Shown: piece by piece, positions 24,040 through 33,827 of the stretch
Position numbering within the stretch: the stretch's first letter is position 1
Layout of the letters: every line of letters starts with the position of its first letter
Program-made: the position numbers and the translations under genes
Assembly (NCBI RefSeq): GCF_029537735.1
Contig: NZ_JARPUQ010000003.1
Location: 307,015 to 371,014, forward strand
Direction: 5' to 3'
Length of the DNA: 64,000 bases
Source: Robiginitalea aestuariiviva
GTDB lineage: Bacteria; Bacteroidota; Bacteroidia; Flavobacteriales; Flavobacteriaceae
The notes under the pieces: generated by a model
Told to the model about the DNA's origin: nothing
Database searches by the model: none
What the model saw: only the letters and a program-made list of their open reading frames with translations

Positions 24040-26250
24040 TTAGAGCGCTGCAAAGCGGCCCAGGAGTTCGCGGGCCGAACCAATGCCGTCCACAAAGTAG
24101 CGCGCCTGTGTTTTCATGGGCCCCACTTTTACGGTAATGGCCTGTTCCGGGAGTTCCTGGAACATAAACTCATCCGTCCAGTCGTCCCCGATGGCAAAGA
24201 CAAAATCATAGGCCTTGCGGCCGATCATCCGCATGGCTGCCCGGCCTTTGTTTACATTGCTGCTTTTGATTTCCATCACCTTATTTCCGTTGAGCACGCT
24301 CAGTTCGTCATTGGCGATCAGGGAAGTGAGCACCGTATTGAGTTCCGAGGCGCGTTTCTGGCCAAAATCGGGGTCCGTATTGCGGTAATGCCAGGCCAGG
24401 GAATAGTTCTTGTCTTCGATAAAACTCCCTGGGGTGCGGTCCACGAAGGATTCCAGCACCGGGCGGATTTTATCCATCCAGTTGTTCTTGACGTTTTCCA
24501 GCATGCGGAAGCCGTTGCCGTTTTCCGAAATCCAGACCCCGTGCTCTACAATCATGGAGTAGCCCTTGTTGCCAAACCAGCGCTGGAAGGTGTCTTTGTC
24601 GCGCCCGCTGATCAAAAAGAAATCCGTGCGCGGCTGGGCCTGCAAGGCATCCAGCAAGTTGTAGAGTTCCGGATCCGGTTCGGCCTTCTGAGGGTCGGTA
24701 TGGAAGCCGGCCAGGGTGCCGTCGTAATCCAGGAAGAGAATACGGCTGCTGGCTTCGCGGTAGCTCCGGATCAGGTCCTGGGTTTTGTCTACGTTCAGCT
24801 TCAGGGCAATGTGGGAGAAATCCAGTTTTTTCTGAGCCCTGAGGGAATCCACAAAATCGTTGGCCCACTTCTCCACATTATAGCGTTCCAGTCGCTTTTG
24901 CATAGGGGCATTTCGGGAACGCTGCTCTTCCAGGGGCATGTTAATGGCCTGGTAGAGGGATTCGGCAATCTGTTCGAAGTTATTGGGGTTAATCAGCAGG
25001 GCTTCGTGCATTTCATTGGCGGAGCCCGCCATTTCACTCAGGATCAGTACACCGCTCTGGTCCGTGCGGGTAGCGATGTATTCCTTGGCCACCAGGTTCA
25101 TCCCGTCCCGGATGGGGGTAAGCCAGGCTATATCGCAGGAGGTGTAGAGGTCTATAAGGTTGTCGAAGGGCAGGGAGCGGTAGAAGTACCAGATGGGGGT
25201 CCAGCTTACCGTAGACCATTCCCCGTTAATGCGTCCTACCAGCTCGTCGATCTCCTTTTTCAGGCGTTGGTATTGGGGCACCTTGGATCGGGATGGGACG
25301 GCCAGGATAATCAGACGTACTTTTTCCTTGTACTGTGGGTATTTCTTCAGGAAATATTCAAAGGCTTTCAGGCGCTGGGCAATCCCCTTGGTGTAATCCA
25401 GGCGGTCTATGGAGAGGAAAAACTTGGCATTGGGGGTGGAGGCTTTGTGCTGGTCCAGGCGACGCTTCAGATCCGAGCGATCCCCTTCTTTGAGGGCGGC
25501 GTGATGCTGTGCCGCCTGATTGAATTTCTGGTAATCGATGCCCATGGGGAAGGAATCTACCTTCACGGCCCGGCCATCCATATGGATTTCGTTAAAACTC
25601 ACCTCCAGGCCCAGCAGGCGGCGGACGGAACTCAGGAAGTGCCGTTCGTAGTCGTAGGTGTGGAAGCCAATGAGGTCAGACCCCAGCAAGCCGCGCAATA
25701 TTTCCCGCCTCCAGGGCAGGGTCCGGAAAATTTCATAGGACGGGAAGGGGATGTGCAGGAAAAAACCGATGGAAAGGTCGGGCTGTTGTTCCCGCAGCAT
25801 CTGGGGCACCAGCATAAGCTGGTAATCGTGTACCCAGACCAGGTCTTCAGGCTCTGCCTCCTCCAGAATGGCATCGGCAAATTTGCGGTTGACCTGCACA
25901 TAGGTTTCCCAGCTGGACAATTCAAATTCCGTGTATTCCGTAAAGTAGTGGTACAGGGGCCAGATGGTGCGGTTGCTGAAACCGAAATAAAAGCCTTCCA
26001 CTTCATCCTGGGTCAGGGACACCCGCCGGCATCCGTGTTTTTCCAGGGCGGCATCGATATCCCCGTCCAGGCCCTCGGGGATTTCTTCCCGGGTGAGCCC
26101 GCTCCACCCAATCCAGAGGCTTTCCCCATCGGAGTGCACGGACTTCATCCCGGTAGCCAGACCACCCACACTGGGGGTGGCTTCCAGGCCGCCATTGTGA
26201 ATTTGCAATTGAACGGGGAGTCTGTTTGAGATAATGATAGTTTTGGGCAT
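24040..26250 (-). CDS. Bifunctional trehalose-6-phosphate synthase/phosphatase
   Basis: A 736-residue fusion. The N-terminal GT20 domain (about 1-475) resembles OtsA: IIISNRLPV start, GGLATG loop, DLVWVHDYQLMLVP, RLDYTKGI, PIRDGMNLVAKEY and a DQSGVLILSEMAGSANE block. The C-terminal HAD domain (about 500-736) resembles OtsB: LFLDYDGTLAG with Asp 508 and Asp 510, LISGRD, and AIGDDWTDEFMF. It converts UDP-glucose and glucose-6-phosphate to trehalose in one chain, in the cytosol. It is divergent from the GH15 gene across a 103-base gap, suggesting shared control of trehalose synthesis and breakdown. Confidence 0.92.
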   Translation of the reverse strand: MPKTIIISNRLPVQLQIHNGGLEATPSVGGLATGMKSVHSDGESLWIGWSGLTREEIPEGLDGDIDAALEKHGCRRVSLTQDEVEGFYFGFSNRTIWPLYHYFTEYTEFELSSWETYVQVNRKFADAILEEAEPEDLVWVHDYQLMLVPQMLREQQPDLSIGFFLHIPFPSYEIFRTLPWRREILRGLLGSDLIGFHTYDYERHFLSSVRRLLGLEVSFNEIHMDGRAVKVDSFPMGIDYQKFNQAAQHHAALKEGDRSDLKRRLDQHKASTPNAKFFLSIDRLDYTKGIAQRLKAFEYFLKKYPQYKEKVRLIILAVPSRSKVPQYQRLKKEIDELVGRINGEWSTVSWTPIWYFYRSLPFDNLIDLYTSCDIAWLTPIRDGMNLVAKEYIATRTDQSGVLILSEMAGSANEMHEALLINPNNFEQIAESLYQAINMPLEEQRSRNAPMQKRLERYNVEKWANDFVDSLRAQKKLDFSHIALKLNVDKTQDLIRSYREASSRILFLDYDGTLAGFHTDPQKAEPDPELYNLLDALQAQPRTDFFLISGRDKDTFQRWFGNKGYSMIVEHGVWISENGNGFRMLENVKNNWMDKIRPVLESFVDRTPGSFIEDKNYSLAWHYRNTDPDFGQKRASELNTVLTSLIANDELSVLNGNKVMEIKSSNVNKGRAAMRMIGRKAYDFVFAIGDDWTDEFMFQELPEQAITVKVGPMKTQARYFVDGIGSARELLGRFAAL

Positions 26251-26353
26251 AAATGGGCGTTTTTGATGTGTTTTTGGCCTGATTTTCTCTAAATTTCGGC
26301 AAAACGAATGGGTTAAACCAATAAAACATTCACTTTTAAGGATATTTCAACAT

Positions 26354-28156
26354 ATGGATAATTTGGATTTTGGTATCGTAGGAAACTGTAGGTCAGCAGC
26401 CCTGATCTCTAAAACAGGCTCCCTGGATTGGTGCTGTTTGCCCGAGTTTGATTCCAGCTCGGTCTTTGCCCGCCTGCTCGATGCAGAAAAGGGCGGTAGT
26501 TTTCAAATCCTGACCGACGATTCCTATACCATCACCCAACGCTATAAACGGGGCACCGCCCTGCTGATTACCCGCTTCTCCAACGGGGAAGATATCTTTG
26601 AGGTACGGGATTTTATGCCGCGCTACCGGAAGGAAAATGGCGGGTACCACGCCCCCCCTGAAATAATCCGTTATATCCGATACGTGAAGGGCGCCCCGGT
26701 ATTCCGGGTGCACTACGACCCCCGCCTGGAGTACGCCCAGGGCACCACGGAAACCTATGTAAAGAACGGATTTGTTGTGAGCCTGAACCACGGGGAGAAA
26801 TACGATACGGTTTTCCTGTATACCTCCTTCAATAAAAATGCGGTGGTGGAAGGCCGGGAGATCACGTTAAAGGAAAACGGCTTTTTCCTGTTGTCCTACA
26901 ATGAGAAACTTTTTAAACCCTCTACCCGCAATGCCTATTTGGAAATGGAGCGCACCAAGGTGTACTGGCTCAACTGGAGCAGCCGCACCCCCGTGTACCA
27001 GGCCTACAACAAGCAGATCCAGCGTTCGGCCATTACCCTGAAACTCCTGAGTTACGACCGCTCTGGGGCCGTCCTGGCTGCGGCCACCACCTCCCTGCCG
27101 GAAACCATAGGGGAGGTGCGCAACTGGGATTACCGCTTCTGCTGGATCCGCGATGCCTCCATGGTGGTGAAGGTGGTTTCTGAACTGGGGCATAAGAATG
27201 TGGCCCGGCGCTATCTGCAGTTTATCGTAGACCTGATCCCGGACAAGGATGAGAAGCTGCAGATCATGTACGGGATCAACAAGGAAAAAAAGCTTACCGA
27301 GACCACCCTGGAACACCTGGCCGGTTACGGGGGGTCGCGCCCGGTGCGTGTGGGCAATGCCGCCTACCAGCAGCGGCAGAACGATATCTACGGCATCCTG
27401 ATGGATGTGATCCACGCCCAGCTGGTGCGTTTTCCCAACGACATTGAACACGGGGAGGAACTCTGGGGGATTACCAAGGGCATTGTCTGGATTGTCCAGA
27501 AGCACTGGCAGGAGCCGGATAAAGGGATTTGGGAATTCCGGACAGAAGACCGACATTTTACCTTTTCCAAGGTGCTTTGCTGGGTGGCCATTGACCGGGC
27601 CATCAAGATTGCCCGCATCTTTGGGAAAAGCCACAAAATTGAACGCTGGACGGCCCTGGAGCAGGAGATTAAAAACGACATCCACGCCCACGCCTGGAAT
27701 GATGAGGTACAAGCCTTTACACAATCCTACGGGTCGCCCCATATGGATGCCTCCATCCTGCTGATGGAGAGTTACGGCTTTATCCACGCCCGGGACCCCA
27801 AATACGTGAATACGGTGCGGGCCGTGGAAAAACACCTGAGCAACGACGGGCTGCTTTACCGCTACAAGAATGAAGACGATTTTGGCCTGCCCTCGTCCTC
27901 CTTTACCATCTGTACCTTCTGGTTTGTTAACAGCCTGTACAAGATTGGGGAGGAAGAGCGCGCACGGGAGCTTTTTGAACGCTTGCTTTCCTACAGCAAC
28001 CACCTGGGGCTCTTTAGCGAGGACATCGACTTTAAGACCAAGCGCCTGCTGGGGAACTTCCCCCAGGCGTATTCCCACCTGGCCCTGATTGAATGCGCTG
28101 TGAATTTCTCCCGCAAAGGGCGGGAAGAGCGCGTATTGCAGGCCATGGGAAAATAA
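26354..28156 (+). CDS. GH15 family hydrolase (glucoamylase/trehalase-like)
   Basis: A 600-residue cytosolic protein with no signal peptide. GH15 blocks: IVGNCRSAALISKTGSLDWC at the start, NWDYRFCWIRDAS (about 256), EHLAGYGGSRPVRVGN (about 320), the FTFSKVLCWVAIDRA segment, FTICTFWFV and the LGNFPQAYSHLALIE end. The base-region motif reads LFSEDID; many relatives have SEEID. Members hydrolyse alpha-glucosides including trehalose. Its divergent pairing with the trehalose synthase/phosphatase makes trehalose the leading candidate substrate, by inference. A good terminator follows. Confidence 0.85.
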   Translation: MDNLDFGIVGNCRSAALISKTGSLDWCCLPEFDSSSVFARLLDAEKGGSFQILTDDSYTITQRYKRGTALLITRFSNGEDIFEVRDFMPRYRKENGGYHAPPEIIRYIRYVKGAPVFRVHYDPRLEYAQGTTETYVKNGFVVSLNHGEKYDTVFLYTSFNKNAVVEGREITLKENGFFLLSYNEKLFKPSTRNAYLEMERTKVYWLNWSSRTPVYQAYNKQIQRSAITLKLLSYDRSGAVLAAATTSLPETIGEVRNWDYRFCWIRDASMVVKVVSELGHKNVARRYLQFIVDLIPDKDEKLQIMYGINKEKKLTETTLEHLAGYGGSRPVRVGNAAYQQRQNDIYGILMDVIHAQLVRFPNDIEHGEELWGITKGIVWIVQKHWQEPDKGIWEFRTEDRHFTFSKVLCWVAIDRAIKIARIFGKSHKIERWTALEQEIKNDIHAHAWNDEVQAFTQSYGSPHMDASILLMESYGFIHARDPKYVNTVRAVEKHLSNDGLLYRYKNEDDFGLPSSSFTICTFWFVNSLYKIGEEERARELFERLLSYSNHLGLFSEDIDFKTKRLLGNFPQAYSHLALIECAVNFSRKGREERVLQAMGK

Positions 28157-28165
28157 GGTCGCAGT

Positions 28166-28214
28166 GGCCATAAAAGTGAAGCCCGGGAGGAATGTCCGGG
28201 CTTTTCTTATGGCC
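28166..28214 (+). terminator. Terminator after the GH15 gene
   Basis: AAGCCCGG (28179-28186) and CCGGGCTT (28196-28203) form an 8-bp stem followed by TTCTTAT. An outer pair GGCCATAA (28166-28173) and TTATGGCC (28207-28214) extends the structure. Confidence 0.75.
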
Positions 28215-28303
28215 ATACCCGGCACATTTACCTGCCGGATTGCTGAGGTGGGGGTGCTATTTTTTGACCATGTGGTGCTGGGGTATTGCAGGGTGGGCAA
28301 GTA

Positions 28304-28349
28304 GTTTGGATGGGTGGGGGGAGGGGGGTGCCCCCAGCCCCAATCCAAG
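28304..28349. repeat. G-rich intergenic element, copy A
   Basis: GGGTGGGGGGAGGGGGG (28312-28328) is embedded between TTGGAT and ATCCAA arms and followed by CCCCCAGCCCC, so it can fold as a long hairpin or, as single strand, possibly a G-quadruplex. The same 17-mer occurs at 39988, and a shorter version at 61021. It lies upstream of the M49 peptidase promoter. The rest of the 262-base gap shows nothing else I can name. Confidence 0.5.
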
Positions 28350-28382
28350 CCGGTTTCCCTCGCTTTTCTGCAGGCTTTTCCG

Positions 28383-28390
28383 TACCTTTA
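28383..28390 (+). promoter_or_regulatory. -7 promoter box (TACCTTTA) for the M49 peptidase
   Basis: TACCTTTA ends 28 bases before the ATG at 28419. No TTTG -33 element is seen at standard spacing. Confidence 0.55.
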
Positions 28391-28418
28391 TTAGGTTAAC
28401 CAAAACCCATTAATACAC

Positions 28419-30446
28419 ATGAAAACCCTTCGTTTTACGGGGCTTGCCCTGGCCCTGGCGCTATGGACCGGCTGTGCCGATAAACCCCAGGCGGAAGTGC
28501 AAAAACCGGATGCCGGACAGGCCTTTGAATATGTGGTGGACCAGTTTGCCGATGTGCGGGTCCTCCGCTATCAGGTTCCCGGCTTTGACCAGCTTACCCT
28601 CAACGAAAAACTGCTGGTATACTACCTGAACCAGGCCGGGCTGGCCGGGCGGGATATCATGTGGGACCAGAACTACCGCCACAACCTGGCCATTCGCCAC
28701 GCCCTGGAAAAAGTGTATACGAACTATCCGGGTGACCGCAACTCGGAAGATTGGGCGGCCTTTGAAACCTACCTGAAACGGGTGTGGTTCTCCAACGGGA
28801 TTCACCACCATTATTCCAATGACAAATTGCCCGCGGGCTTCTCGCCCGAATACCTTACCGCTTTGCTCGAAGCGAGCGGTGCCTCCCTGGAAGGGGAAGC
28901 CTTTGATGTAATCTTCAACGAAGCCGACACCAAAAAGGTCAACAAGAAAAAGGGTGTGGACAATACCCTGGCCTCGGCTGTAAATTTCTACGGCCCGGAT
29001 ATTACGGATGCAGATGTGGATGCCTACTACAGCAGCCTGGACCGGGGTCCGGAAGGGCGGCCGGTGGAAATTGGTCTGAACAGCCGCCTGGTGCGTGAAA
29101 ACGGCAAGCTGGTCGAGCAGGTAAACAAGGTGGGCGGGCATTACGGCCCGGCCATTGCCGAAATTGTAACCTGGCTGGAAAAGGCCAGGGAAGTAGCCGA
29201 AAATGAAGCCCAGGCCCGGACCCTGGAACTGCTCATCGAATACTACCGCACCGGCAGCCTGGAGGTATGGGACGAATACGCTATTTCCTGGGTGAACGCC
29301 ACCGAAGGCAACATCGACTGGATTAACGGCTTTATCGAGGTCTATAACGACCCGAAAGCGTATAAGGGTTCCTACGAAACCATTGTGGAGATCAAGGACT
29401 TTGAGATGAGCCGGCAAATGGCAGTCCTCTCCGAGAACGCCCAGTGGTTTGAGGACCAATCCCCCCTTATGGAGGAGCACAAGAAAGACAGTGTGGTAGG
29501 GGTGTCCTATAAAACGGTTATCGTGGCCGGGGAGGCCGGGGACGCGTCCCCGAGCACGCCCATCGGGGTAAACCTGCCCAACAACAACTGGATCCGGGCT
29601 GCCCATGGCAGCAAGTCCGTTTCCCTGGGAAACATCATCGATGCCTATAACCAGGCCGGGGGTACGGGCCGCCTCAAGGAGTTTGCCCACGACAGCACGG
29701 AAATCGACCTCGAAATCCAGTACGGCCAGCTGGCCGATAAGCTACACACCGCCTTACACGAGGTGGTGGGCCACGCCTCCGGCCAGATCAACCCGGGGGT
29801 GGGACAGCCCAAGGAAACGCTACGCAATTACCGCTCCACCATGGAGGAGGGCCGGGCAGACCTGGTGGCCCTTTACTACCTGATGGATCCCAAACTGCAG
29901 GAGCTGGGCCTGGTGGACGACTACCGCAAGGTGGGCATGGCTGCCTATGACGGCTATATTCGAAATGGGCTGGTAACTCAGCTGATCCGCATTGAACTGG
30001 GCAACGACATAGAGGAAGACCATATGGTGAACCGCCAGTGGGTTTCTGCCTGGGTTTTTGAGAAAGGTCAGGACGAAGGGGTGATCGAAAAAATTGCCCT
30101 TGACGGGAAAACCTATTACGACATCAAGGATTACGACCGCCTGCGCGAACTCTTCGGGGACCTGCTTCGGGAAACCCAGCGCATCAAGTCCGAGGGGGAT
30201 TTTGAAGCCGCCCAGGCATTGGTGGAGGGGTATGGCGTTAAGGTAGACCAGGCCCTGCATGCCCAGGTGCTGGAACGCAACGCCCAGTTTACCTCGGCGC
30301 CCTACAGCGGCTTTGTAAACCCGGTGTATGAACTGGTGTCCGATGCGGACGGGAACATTACCGATGTGGTGCTTACCCAGCCGGAGACCTTTGAGGCCCA
30401 GATGCTGGATTATGCGGCCCGGTTTAGTTTCCTTTCGCCAGAATAG
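28419..30446 (+). CDS. M49 family dipeptidyl-peptidase III-like lipoprotein
   Basis: A 675-residue zinc peptidase of the DPP III family. The lipobox LWTGC puts the acylated Cys near residue 20, so it sits at a membrane surface. The M49 zinc motif HEVVGH is at 447-452, and the second motif MEEGRAD holds Glu 476/477. DPP III enzymes remove dipeptides from the N-terminus of short peptides. Automatic pipelines sometimes mislabel this group as dihydrofolate reductase; nothing here supports that. Its 3' end overlaps the convergent decarboxylase by 23 bases. Confidence 0.87.
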   Translation: MKTLRFTGLALALALWTGCADKPQAEVQKPDAGQAFEYVVDQFADVRVLRYQVPGFDQLTLNEKLLVYYLNQAGLAGRDIMWDQNYRHNLAIRHALEKVYTNYPGDRNSEDWAAFETYLKRVWFSNGIHHHYSNDKLPAGFSPEYLTALLEASGASLEGEAFDVIFNEADTKKVNKKKGVDNTLASAVNFYGPDITDADVDAYYSSLDRGPEGRPVEIGLNSRLVRENGKLVEQVNKVGGHYGPAIAEIVTWLEKAREVAENEAQARTLELLIEYYRTGSLEVWDEYAISWVNATEGNIDWINGFIEVYNDPKAYKGSYETIVEIKDFEMSRQMAVLSENAQWFEDQSPLMEEHKKDSVVGVSYKTVIVAGEAGDASPSTPIGVNLPNNNWIRAAHGSKSVSLGNIIDAYNQAGGTGRLKEFAHDSTEIDLEIQYGQLADKLHTALHEVVGHASGQINPGVGQPKETLRNYRSTMEEGRADLVALYYLMDPKLQELGLVDDYRKVGMAAYDGYIRNGLVTQLIRIELGNDIEEDHMVNRQWVSAWVFEKGQDEGVIEKIALDGKTYYDIKDYDRLRELFGDLLRETQRIKSEGDFEAAQALVEGYGVKVDQALHAQVLERNAQFTSAPYSGFVNPVYELVSDADGNITDVVLTQPETFEAQMLDYAARFSFLSPE

Positions 30447-31863
30447 CCTGGCCCTGTTGCTCGGCCAGGGCCAGTAGGGCGGAAAGGTCCTCCACCCGGG
30501 TAAAGGGGTTCATCAGGCTGGTCCGCAGAAATACCTCCCCTTTTAGGCGGGTTTGGACCACATAGAACCGGCCCTCTTCCAGGAATGCCTGGCGGAGGGC
30601 CTGGTTTAGCTGGTTCGTAGCTTCCCCGTCCAGCCCTTCGGGCCGGTACCTAAAGCAAAGGATGTTGGCGTCCGGCGGGCAGGCCAGTTCCCATTCCGGG
30701 CGGTCTGTAATCAGGGCGGCCACTTCCCGGGCCAGGTGGTATTGCCGTTCCAGGTATTGGGCAAAAACGCCCTCCCCGTAGTGCTTCCAAACGGCGAACC
30801 AGCTGAATACCCCGCTGATTTTGGTGCATTCAAAGGTGCGCTTGGCCAGGTTGTACCAGTCTTCCTCCTGGCTTTCGCCCAGCAGGTACTCGGCCTGTTG
30901 GGAAAAGGTGGCATAGGAGTCCGCCCCGTTGCGAAACAGCAAGGCGGTGGTCAAAACGGGCATGCCCATCATTTTATGGCCGTCAATGACCACGGAATCG
31001 GCCCGTTCCAGCCCCCGGACCAGGTGGCGGTACTGCTCCGAGAGGAAGGCTGCCCCGCCATGCGCCCCATCGATGTGGAACCACAACCCGTGTTTTTCGC
31101 TGAAATCCGCCAGGGCGGCCAGGGGGTCGTAACTGCCGGTGGCCGTGCTGGGCGCGCTCCCCACTACGGCAATGGGCTCCAGGCCGTCTTCCAGGGCTTT
31201 TGTATAGGCAACTTCCAGGGCGGCAGGGTCCATACGGTACTCCGAATCTACCGGCACCAGGATTACCCCCTGGCTGCCCATCCCCATGATGCGGGCAGCC
31301 CGGTCAATACAGTAATGAGCGGCAGCGCTGACCAGCACGGCATGCCGGGCGGAATACCCCTGGTTCCAGACATCGTCCCGGCCTCGCGCCCGACGTGCCG
31401 CCAGCAGGGCGGTCAGGTTGGCCAGGGTGCCGCCGCAGGTAAGGAAGCCGCGGGCATCTGGCCCAAAGCCCGCTTTCCGGCACAGCCAGTCGGTAAGCAG
31501 CCGTTCCATGGCTGTAGGCGCCATCCCCATTTCGTAAATAGCCATTCCGTTGTTCTGTACGCCACTGAGCAGGGCAGCCAGGGAGGCCAGCGGCATGGGC
31601 GGAGCCACCTGGTGACCTACGCATCTCGGGTGGTGTACCTGGGTGGTTCGCTCCAGCATTTTGGGGAAGAGGTCGGCTGGGTTGCCTTCCTTCAGGTAGG
31701 TTTCCCAGTCTTCCCATTCCTGGGTGGGCTCGCGGTACTCCAGTACGGGTCCCATTCCGGACATCACCCCGCTCAGGTGGTCGGCCAGTTGGTCGATCAG
31801 GGCGTGCCCCTGCCTGCGGAAGGCCTCGGGGTCATACGCCTGTTGCAGCACGTCGTTTTCCAT
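30424..31863 (-). CDS. PLP-dependent group II amino-acid decarboxylase
   Basis: A 479-residue fold-type I PLP enzyme of the aromatic-L-amino-acid/glutamate decarboxylase group. The lysine that binds PLP is in VVIDGHKMMGMP (Lys about 297); upstream, FHIDGAHGGAAF binds the cofactor ring and GGTLANLTALLAARRA lies near the phosphate site. The substrate is unknown (aromatic amino acids, glutamate, or 2,4-diaminobutyrate are family options). Its promoter box lies 4 bases before the ATG, implying a leaderless transcript. Confidence 0.85.
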   Translation of the reverse strand: MENDVLQQAYDPEAFRRQGHALIDQLADHLSGVMSGMGPVLEYREPTQEWEDWETYLKEGNPADLFPKMLERTTQVHHPRCVGHQVAPPMPLASLAALLSGVQNNGMAIYEMGMAPTAMERLLTDWLCRKAGFGPDARGFLTCGGTLANLTALLAARRARGRDDVWNQGYSARHAVLVSAAAHYCIDRAARIMGMGSQGVILVPVDSEYRMDPAALEVAYTKALEDGLEPIAVVGSAPSTATGSYDPLAALADFSEKHGLWFHIDGAHGGAAFLSEQYRHLVRGLERADSVVIDGHKMMGMPVLTTALLFRNGADSYATFSQQAEYLLGESQEEDWYNLAKRTFECTKISGVFSWFAVWKHYGEGVFAQYLERQYHLAREVAALITDRPEWELACPPDANILCFRYRPEGLDGEATNQLNQALRQAFLEEGRFYVVQTRLKGEVFLRTSLMNPFTRVEDLSALLALAEQQGQAILAKGN

Positions 31864-31867
31864 GCCT

Positions 31868-31875
31868 TAAAAGTA
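31868..31875 (-). promoter_or_regulatory. -7 promoter box (TACTTTTA) abutting the decarboxylase start
   Basis: On the minus strand TACTTTTA is followed by AGGC and then the ATG. Since transcription normally begins about 4-8 bases after this box, the mRNA would begin at or next to the start codon. Confidence 0.5.
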
Positions 31876-31911
31876 GCGGGAAAGCGCGGCACGGGCAAGA
31901 TGCCCCCAACT

Positions 31912-31938
31912 AAAAACCGCCTCCCTTTCGGAAGGCGG
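31912..31938 (-). terminator. Terminator of the beta-oxidation operon
   Basis: Read on the minus strand, CCGCCTTCC and GGGAGGCGG form a stem with a short GAAA-like loop and one wobble position, followed by TTTTT. It lies 34 bases after the acyl-CoA dehydrogenase stop. Confidence 0.75.
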
Positions 31939-31971
31939 CTTCTCACTCCTGTTTCCAGCAGTGCATCTGAA

Positions 31972-33783
31972 TTAGTCAAAGGTATACGACCCGGCCTCGG
32001 CCACCTGGTCTGCGATCATCTCGCGAAGGGCACCAACTTTGGGCGGGTTGTGGTATTTGGTAAAGCGTTTGAGGCCCATCAGCATCATGCGCTGTTCGTC
32101 CCCTTCGGCAAAGGACAAAATGGCTTCCTTGGCCTTGGAAATCACGATTTCCGTGGCCTCGTAGAGGTTCAGGCGCGCCATGGCCACCTGGGTTTTCTGG
32201 GCGTCTTCCCCAAAGCGCTTGGCATTCTTTTCGGCCCGCAGTACGGCGGATTCGGCCATATACACCTGGATCAGGATGTCTGCGGCATTCATCAGCAGCA
32301 ACTGGTGTTTTTCCAGGTCGGGCCCGAAGGTTTGCACGGCCTTGCCGGCCACCATCAGGAACACTTTTTTCAGGCGGGCGATCAGGTCTTTTTCCTCGGA
32401 CATCAGGGCCGAGAAATCCGGGGTGTCAAAGGAAGGAATTCCCATGAGTTCCTCCCCTACAGCCGTAGCAGGCCCAAGCAGGTCCACATGGCCCTTCATG
32501 GCTTTTTTGATCAACATCCCCACGCTCAGCATGCGGTTGATCTCGTTGGTGCCTTCGTAGATCCGTGAAATCCGGGCATCGCGCCAGGCGGATTCCATGG
32601 GGGTGTCTGCGCTAAAGCCCATGCCCCCGAAAATCTGGATGCCCTCGTCCGTGGTCTGTTGCACGTCTTCCGAAACGGCAACTTTCAGGATGGAACACTC
32701 AATGGCGTATTCCTCCACGCCCTTTAGTTCGGCCTCCTGGTGGTTGTTGCCGGCTTCGATGCGCAGGGCAATACGGTCTTCAATATCCTTGGCAGCCCGG
32801 TAACAGGCGGCTTCGCCCACATAGGCGTTGGTGGCCATGGTGGCGATTTTAGCCTTGATGGCACCGAAGTTTACAATGGGCGTTTTAAACTGTACCCGTT
32901 CCTTGGCATAGGTTACCGCTTCATTGGTTACGCGGCGCTGGGCTTCCAGGCAGGCGGCAGCCAGTTTAATGCGGCCTACGTTCAGGGCGTTCATGGCAAT
33001 CTTAAAGCCATTGCCCCGTTCGGACAGCATGTTTTCTACAGGAACCTTGGTTTCGTTGAAGAAGACCTGGCGGGTAGAGGAGGAGTGGATCCCCAGTTTC
33101 TTTTCTTCTTCCCCCAGCGAAATCCCATTTTCCGGATCGTTCTCCACAATAAACCCGGTGATGTTCTTGTCGTCTTCAATGCGGGCAAAAACGATAAAGA
33201 GGTTGCAGAACCCGGCATTGGAGATCCACATCTTCTGCCCGCTGATTTTGTAGTGGGTGCCGTCTTCGGAGAGCACCGCCCTGGTCTTCCCGGAATTGGC
33301 GTCGGAGCCTGCCCCCGGTTCGGTCAGGCAGTAGGCGCCAAACCATTCCCCGGTGGCCAGTTTGGGCACGTACTTCTGCTTCTGCTCTTCGGTGCCATAC
33401 AGGGTAATGGGCAGGGTACCAATCCCGGTATGCGCCCCGAAAGCCGTACTGAAGGAGCCGGTGGCCCCGGAGATGTAATCGCAAACCAGCATGGTGTCTA
33501 CAAAGCCCATCCCCATACCGCCATAGGCTTCGGGCACGGCAATGCTCAAGAAGCCCATTTCCCCGGCTTTTTGCATACACTCCTTGGTGTAGGCGTAATC
33601 TTTGTGTTCAAAGCGCTCCCAGTGGGCCCAGAGTTCCCGGTCTACAAATTCCTTGGTACTCTCGCGCATCATCCGTTGTTCCTCGCTCAGGTCTTCCAGG
33701 GTGAAGACGTCTTCGCAGGCGGTCTCCTTTACGATAAACTGCCCGCCGCGCAGCAGCTCTTTCTTTTCGGTTTTTGTGCTCAT
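31972..33783 (-). CDS. Acyl-CoA dehydrogenase (long form)
   Basis: A 603-residue FAD enzyme for the first step of beta-oxidation, oxidising acyl-CoA to trans-2-enoyl-CoA. Standard blocks are present: LTEPGAGSDANS in the FAD-binding beta domain, KMWISNAGFCNLFIVFA, and the catalytic-base motif RIYEGTNEINR (Glu about 410). A C-terminal extension of about 170 helical residues makes it longer than classic 380-residue enzymes and resembles the VLCAD-like group. It is the last gene of the operon, 44 bases after the thiolase. Confidence 0.9.
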   Translation of the reverse strand: MSTKTEKKELLRGGQFIVKETACEDVFTLEDLSEEQRMMRESTKEFVDRELWAHWERFEHKDYAYTKECMQKAGEMGFLSIAVPEAYGGMGMGFVDTMLVCDYISGATGSFSTAFGAHTGIGTLPITLYGTEEQKQKYVPKLATGEWFGAYCLTEPGAGSDANSGKTRAVLSEDGTHYKISGQKMWISNAGFCNLFIVFARIEDDKNITGFIVENDPENGISLGEEEKKLGIHSSSTRQVFFNETKVPVENMLSERGNGFKIAMNALNVGRIKLAAACLEAQRRVTNEAVTYAKERVQFKTPIVNFGAIKAKIATMATNAYVGEAACYRAAKDIEDRIALRIEAGNNHQEAELKGVEEYAIECSILKVAVSEDVQQTTDEGIQIFGGMGFSADTPMESAWRDARISRIYEGTNEINRMLSVGMLIKKAMKGHVDLLGPATAVGEELMGIPSFDTPDFSALMSEEKDLIARLKKVFLMVAGKAVQTFGPDLEKHQLLLMNAADILIQVYMAESAVLRAEKNAKRFGEDAQKTQVAMARLNLYEATEIVISKAKEAILSFAEGDEQRMMLMGLKRFTKYHNPPKVGALREMIADQVAEAGSYTFD

Positions 33784-33827
33784 GGTGTGTGTAGTATAGC
33801 TAAATGTTGTTGTTTCTTACCCGGGGG

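Noticed and set aside
30448-30474. Inverted repeat CTGGCCCTG/CAGGGCCAG after the M49 stop
   Set aside because: It lies inside the decarboxylase coding sequence and has no T-tract, so it is likely a coding coincidence.
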